This document shows positions 60,913-64,000 of a stretch of DNA of 64,000 bases, piece after piece (position 1 is the first letter of the stretch; each line of letters starts with the position of its first letter). The stretch lies in NCBI GenBank assembly GCA_958348245.1, contig CATVYJ010000008.1, positions 12,769 to 76,768 on the forward strand. Direction: 5' to 3'. The DNA is from an uncultured Veillonellaceae bacterium (lineage in GTDB: Bacteria; Bacillota; Negativicutes; Veillonellales; Dialisteraceae). The position numbers and the translations under genes are program-made. The notes beneath the pieces are model-generated. The model did no database searches and was not told where the DNA came from. It was given only the letters and a program-made list of their open reading frames with translations.

Positions 60913-60941
60913 GAAGAAAAATGACAAAGGAGGCGAATCGT

Positions 60942-62684
60942 ATGAAACGGATAGGAAGGCTCGCCCTGGCGGCGCTGCTTGCCGCAGCTTCCGGAGCGGC
61001 CGCCGCAGAGCCGGCCGCCGTGCCGTTTGCGGCCGCGGTGGAGCAGGACGGCCGCTGGGGCGTCGTGGACGCGGCGGGCCGCGCGGTCGTTCCCCTCATG
61101 TACGACGCGGCGGATACGACGCTGGTGGAAAAGGAAAAACGCGGGGCGGATCTCGCCATGCCCGGGCGGGACTGGCTCATCGAAGTGGAGCAGAACGGGA
61201 AGTACGGCATGTACGACCGCACGGGGCAGACCATCATCCCCGTGTCGTATGAATCGCGCACCCCATGGGCGGACGGCGTAACCGCCGTCCAGATCCGAAA
61301 GGGCGAGCTCGGCTTTTACCGGGACGACGGCCTGCGCATCGCCCCGCCGATCTATGAAGCGGTATCGGATATGCGCGGCGGCTGGGCCGTAGTGAAAAAA
61401 GACGGCCGGTACGGCTATGTCAGCCGGGACGGCGCGCGCATCGAGCCTGTATACGACGAAGCGCATTATTTCAGCGAAGGCTATGCGCCGGTGAAACAGA
61501 AGAAATGGGGCGTCATCGATGAGAGCGGAGCGCTCGTCGTGCCCTGCCAGTACGACGACGCGGGCCCGTCCGTGAGCGACGGCCTCCTCGCGGTCAGGAA
61601 AGACAACCACTGGGGGTTCATCGATATGACCGGCGCGGAGAAAGTCCCCTTCATCTACAAAGACGTACATCCCCTCTTCGCCGAACATCTCACCGCCGTG
61701 GAAAATGACGACAAGCTGTGGGGATTCATCGACAGCGCGGGCCGCGTCACCGCCGAGCCGGCCTTCTCCGCGGTGGTCACGCCGTTCAGCGAAGGCCTCG
61801 CCGGCGTAGTCACGAAAGACGGGAAAGCCTATGCCCGCCCTGACGGCTCCATTGCCTTCCATGCGGACTACGACCGCATCTACGCCTTTGACAACGGTCT
61901 TGCGGAATACCTCGAAGGCGAAGCGGTCTACGCGCGCAGCCGCAGTCCCATCTCCATCGGGATCGGCATCGGGATCGGCTGGGGGCACCGCCATCGTCAT
62001 CATCCCTGGGGCTGGGGCGTGGGCTGGCCCGTATGGGGCCCCTGGTGGTACGACGACTGGTACTCCGGTCCGTCCCGCGTGGTCGATGTGAAACGGGGCT
62101 ACATGGATCATACAGGCCGCCTCGTCGCCCCCGCGGACCTCAGCCGGGTCTACCCCGCCATGGAGAAAGGCATCCTCGTATTCAACCGGAATCGGTTCGG
62201 CCTGCTGGACCGTACAGGGCAGTACGTCATCCACACGGAATACCGCGCGCTCACGCCCGTGCCCTCCGAAGACTATCTCCTAGCCCGCAATGAAGACAAA
62301 GACTGGGGCGTGCTCTCCTTCACGGGTGAAACGCTCGTCCCCTTCGCCTGGGACGCCCTCACGCCTCTCGGCGGCGGATTCCTCGCCGGGAAGAAAGACG
62401 GGAAATGGGCGCTCCTCCGGAAAGGCGGCGCTCTCCTCACCGAACCGGTCTATAAGGAAATCCGCGCGTACGGAGACGGGCTCTTCCCCGCCAACCTCCG
62501 CGGCGCATGGCTCTATCTCGATGAAACGGGAAAAGAAGCGCTCTCCTTCCCGGACAAAGCGCAGGACGCGCTCCCCTTCTCCCACGGCTTCGGCGCGGTC
62601 AAAGTGGACGGGAAATGGGGCATCATTGACCGCAGCGGCGCATTCACCGCGCCTCCCGTCTACAGCGCGCTGAAAATCCTCTGA
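60942..62684 (+). CDS. Exported WG-repeat protein with Gly/Trp/His-rich insert
   Basis: 580 residues. Signal peptide (ASGAAAAEP), then at least ten WG-type repeats of about 50 residues, for example DGRWGVVDAAGRAVVPLMYD, NHWGFIDMTGAEKVPFIY and GKWGIIDRSGAFTAPPVY. Residues about 330-380 break the repeat pattern with a GIGIGIGWGHRHRHHPWGWG run and WWYDDWYS, a possible metal-binding or membrane-surface loop. WG repeats form beta structures of unknown role, likely in the periplasm. AAAGGAGG before the ATG at 60942 sets the start. Single-gene unit. Confidence 0.87.
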   Translation: MKRIGRLALAALLAAASGAAAAEPAAVPFAAAVEQDGRWGVVDAAGRAVVPLMYDAADTTLVEKEKRGADLAMPGRDWLIEVEQNGKYGMYDRTGQTIIPVSYESRTPWADGVTAVQIRKGELGFYRDDGLRIAPPIYEAVSDMRGGWAVVKKDGRYGYVSRDGARIEPVYDEAHYFSEGYAPVKQKKWGVIDESGALVVPCQYDDAGPSVSDGLLAVRKDNHWGFIDMTGAEKVPFIYKDVHPLFAEHLTAVENDDKLWGFIDSAGRVTAEPAFSAVVTPFSEGLAGVVTKDGKAYARPDGSIAFHADYDRIYAFDNGLAEYLEGEAVYARSRSPISIGIGIGIGWGHRHRHHPWGWGVGWPVWGPWWYDDWYSGPSRVVDVKRGYMDHTGRLVAPADLSRVYPAMEKGILVFNRNRFGLLDRTGQYVIHTEYRALTPVPSEDYLLARNEDKDWGVLSFTGETLVPFAWDALTPLGGGFLAGKKDGKWALLRKGGALLTEPVYKEIRAYGDGLFPANLRGAWLYLDETGKEALSFPDKAQDALPFSHGFGAVKVDGKWGIIDRSGAFTAPPVYSALKIL

Positions 62685-62697
62685 TGTTTCCACACAC

Positions 62698-62728
62698 AAA
62701 AAGAGCTGTGTCTCCACAGCTCTTTTTC
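62698..62728. terminator. Bidirectional terminator between the WG-repeat and HTH-3H genes
   Basis: AAAAAGAGCTGTG-TCT-CCACAGCTCTTTTT, near-perfect 12-bp stem. Confidence 0.92.
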
Positions 62729-62736
62729 GTTTTGCC

Positions 62737-63264
62737 TCAGGCCTCGGACGGCGCTTCCCGCAGGAATCCCGCGTCCTCCAGCAGCCGGCAGATTTCCTCG
62801 CCGGCCTCGGCATTCTCCATTTCCACATAGAGGGTATGCGCACCGCCCGCTACGAGCGCCAGCGGCTTCATGTGCATCTCCTGGAGCTGTTCGCCCCATT
62901 TCCGGATGTCCCTCCGGGAGCAGAGACTCACTGCACAGCGCAGCGTCCCGTACATGCCGTACTCCACACTCACACCGCGGATCGTACCGCCATTGTCCAC
63001 AATGAGCTCCAGTTCGCGGCGGAGCGCCTCCGTATCCGGCACGGACAGCGCCAGCGCTTTCACCTCGCTGTCCTTCTCCCGCTCCATGAGGTACCCCTGC
63101 GACGTGGCGAGGATTTTCGCCCCCTCCGCCCGAAGCATCGCTATATCGCTCACTATGATCTGGCGGCTCACCTGGCACAGCTCCGCCAATTCACGGCCTG
63201 TTACAGATGTGTTGGTGGACTTCAGCTTCTGGAGGATGAGACGGCGTCTTTCTTTATTCTCCAA
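62737..63264 (-). CDS. HTH-3H domain transcriptional regulator (NiaR-like)
   Basis: 175 residues. An HTH_11 domain at 1-60 (VTGRELAELCQVSRQIIVSDIAMLR) is followed by a 3H-type domain (about 75-165, ELELIVDNGGTIRGVSVEYG, MKPLALVAGGAHTLYVEM). NiaR represses niacin uptake and NAD genes. Here most of the His residues that bind metal in characterised NiaR are replaced; only the Glu and one His near the C-terminus remain, so the ligand may differ. The start codon is TTG with AAAGGGGGA upstream. TATAAT lies at 63294-63299. Confidence 0.82.
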   Translation of the reverse strand: MENKERRRLILQKLKSTNTSVTGRELAELCQVSRQIIVSDIAMLRAEGAKILATSQGYLMEREKDSEVKALALSVPDTEALRRELELIVDNGGTIRGVSVEYGMYGTLRCAVSLCSRRDIRKWGEQLQEMHMKPLALVAGGAHTLYVEMENAEAGEEICRLLEDAGFLREAPSEA

Positions 63265-63590
63265 ATGCAGTTCCCCCTTTCACTATTTTCTTGATTATAA
63301 CATGTGTCACAAACTTTTTCCCTTTATAAAGCGTAAATAAATTAACAAAAAAATATTAATTATACCGCCTTGTTGACTTGCATATACCCCCGCCGGTCAC
63401 GTATCTGGGAGAATGTCAGAAAACCCGCACGGCGCGTGCAAAAAAACAGCCTGCCGGTTTCCCGTGTAAACCGCGCCTGACAAATCCCTCCGCGGTGCCT
63501 GCTGTCCGCTCCAGTTTATTTTCCCGCTTTCCTCCGCCTGCACCCGGGCAGGCGGCCGTCCTCCCTCCGCCGCGCCAAAGCCGCAGGGCC
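63265..63590. other. Gene-free stretch with the promoter of the HTH-3H gene
   Basis: TATAAT at 63294-63299 (minus) is overlapped by GACACATGT at 63300-63308, a half-site-like element that could be an autoregulatory operator. An A+T-rich block follows to about 63370, then GC-rich DNA with no credible gene. Confidence 0.45.
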
Positions 63591-64000
63591 CTCCTCTTTA
63601 GGCAAATGAAAAAGGACATCCATCTCTGAATGTTCTTTCTCTCTTTATCAGCAGCTTGTTCCTCCCGCCGTTTCCAGCCGCCGGAATCTTCCCTCCCCTC
63701 TCTGGCAAATGAAAAAGGACATCCATCACTGAATGTCCTTTTCCTCTTTATCAGCAGCTTGTTCCTCCCGCCGTTTTTGGCCGCCGGAATCTCCCCTCTT
63801 TGGTAAATGAAAAAGGACATCCATCTCTGAATGTCCTTTTCCTCTTTATCAGCAGCTTGTTCCTCCCGCCGTTTCCGGCCGCCGGAATCTTCCCCTCTCT
63901 TTGGGCAAATGAAAAAGGACATCCATCTCTGAATGTCCTTTTCCCCTTTATCAGCAGCTTGTTCCTCCCGCCGTTTCCGGCCGCCGGAATCTTCCCTCCC
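63591..64000. repeat. Tandem array of about 100-bp units, each with a terminator-like hairpin
   Basis: Four units start at about 63591 and are spaced 103, 98 and 102 bp, judged from the GGACATCCATC element at 63614, 63717, 63815 and 63917. Each has AAAAGGACAT-loop-ATGTCCTTTT, then TTTATCAGCAGCTTGTTCC and a near-palindromic CCGGCCGCCGG segment. The first copy has one arm mismatch (TGTTC). Unit lengths are not all multiples of three, so the array is not coding. It continues past the right edge. Confidence 0.9.

Noticed and set aside
60520..60927. Minus-strand frame of 135 codons in the gap before the WG-repeat gene
   Set aside because: Mostly Arg/Gly, no ribosome site, no family pattern.
63416..63922. 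Repeat-containing protein frame in the tandem array
   Set aside because: Unit lengths of 103, 98 and 102 bp change frame between copies, so the peptide is not repeated consistently.
63591..64000. CRISPR array
   Set aside because: Units are about 100 bp and similar along their whole length; there are no short repeats with unique spacers and no cas genes.

Overview
The window reads as chromosome of a diderm Firmicute of the class Negativicutes (Veillonella/Selenomonas/Megasphaera/Dialister relatives; the genus cannot be fixed from sequence alone). Two kinds of evidence meet. The regulatory DNA is Firmicute: AGGAGG ribosome sites, a T-box leader before glyQS, a CIRCE operator before groSL, a cobalamin riboswitch and many short intrinsic terminators. 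The gene content includes a complete lipopolysaccharide toolkit (lpxI, lpxB, lpxK, an lpxL-type acyltransferase, waaA, kdsA/B/C/D, msbA, lptA/B/C and an LptF/G permease) plus an OmpM-type porin carrying an S-layer-homology (SLH) domain. By eye the genes are GC-rich, except for one A+T-rich patch at about 55.6-56.3 kb.

Layout. 0-6.8 kb: the 5' part of glmS, a Yip1-like membrane protein with sppA, the Mn transporter gene mntH behind an MntR-like operator, azlCD and an MscS channel. 6.8-11.7 kb: the one-carbon genes folD and fhs, an unknown exported protein and a LysR regulator. 11.7-16.3 kb: a YgjP-type metallopeptidase, an alanyl-tRNA editing protein and the pyrimidine operon pyrF-pyrE-uraA with a structured leader. 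16.3-23 kb: envelope genes (a deacetylase lipoprotein, a phosphodiester glycosidase-like protein, an amidase, a GerMN lipoprotein, a stalk-domain protein) and a cobalamin riboswitch with no B12 gene after it. 23-25 kb: bioY and rpoD.

25.3-40.3 kb is one minus-strand lipid A/Kdo/LPS-export supercluster. It runs lpxI-lpxB-msbA-waaA-lpxK-kdsB-kdsA, then from a probable internal promoter kdsD-kdsC-lpxL-lptC-lptA-lptB-lptF/G-DUF3084-YqgF-like, with overlaps of 1-11 nt or gaps below 30 nt. It makes Kdo and lipid A, joins them, flips the product and carries it outward.

40.5-55.5 kb: sstT, the porin, a GNAT-coiled-coil protein, DUF4153 and DUF898 membrane proteins, groSL, an AsmA-like protein, an M20 peptidase with two YjiH/YjiG-like membrane proteins, a murB-like gene with ylbF and trmL, and rplS. 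55.6-57 kb is the A+T-rich accessory patch with a small glycine-rich membrane protein and a long inverted repeat. 57-60.2 kb: glyQS under a T-box. 60.2-64 kb: a 42-residue gene in its own transcription unit, a WG-repeat protein, an HTH-3H regulator, and a tandem array of about 100-bp units, each containing a terminator-like hairpin, that runs off the right edge. No rRNA, tRNA, CRISPR array, transposase or prophage genes were seen.
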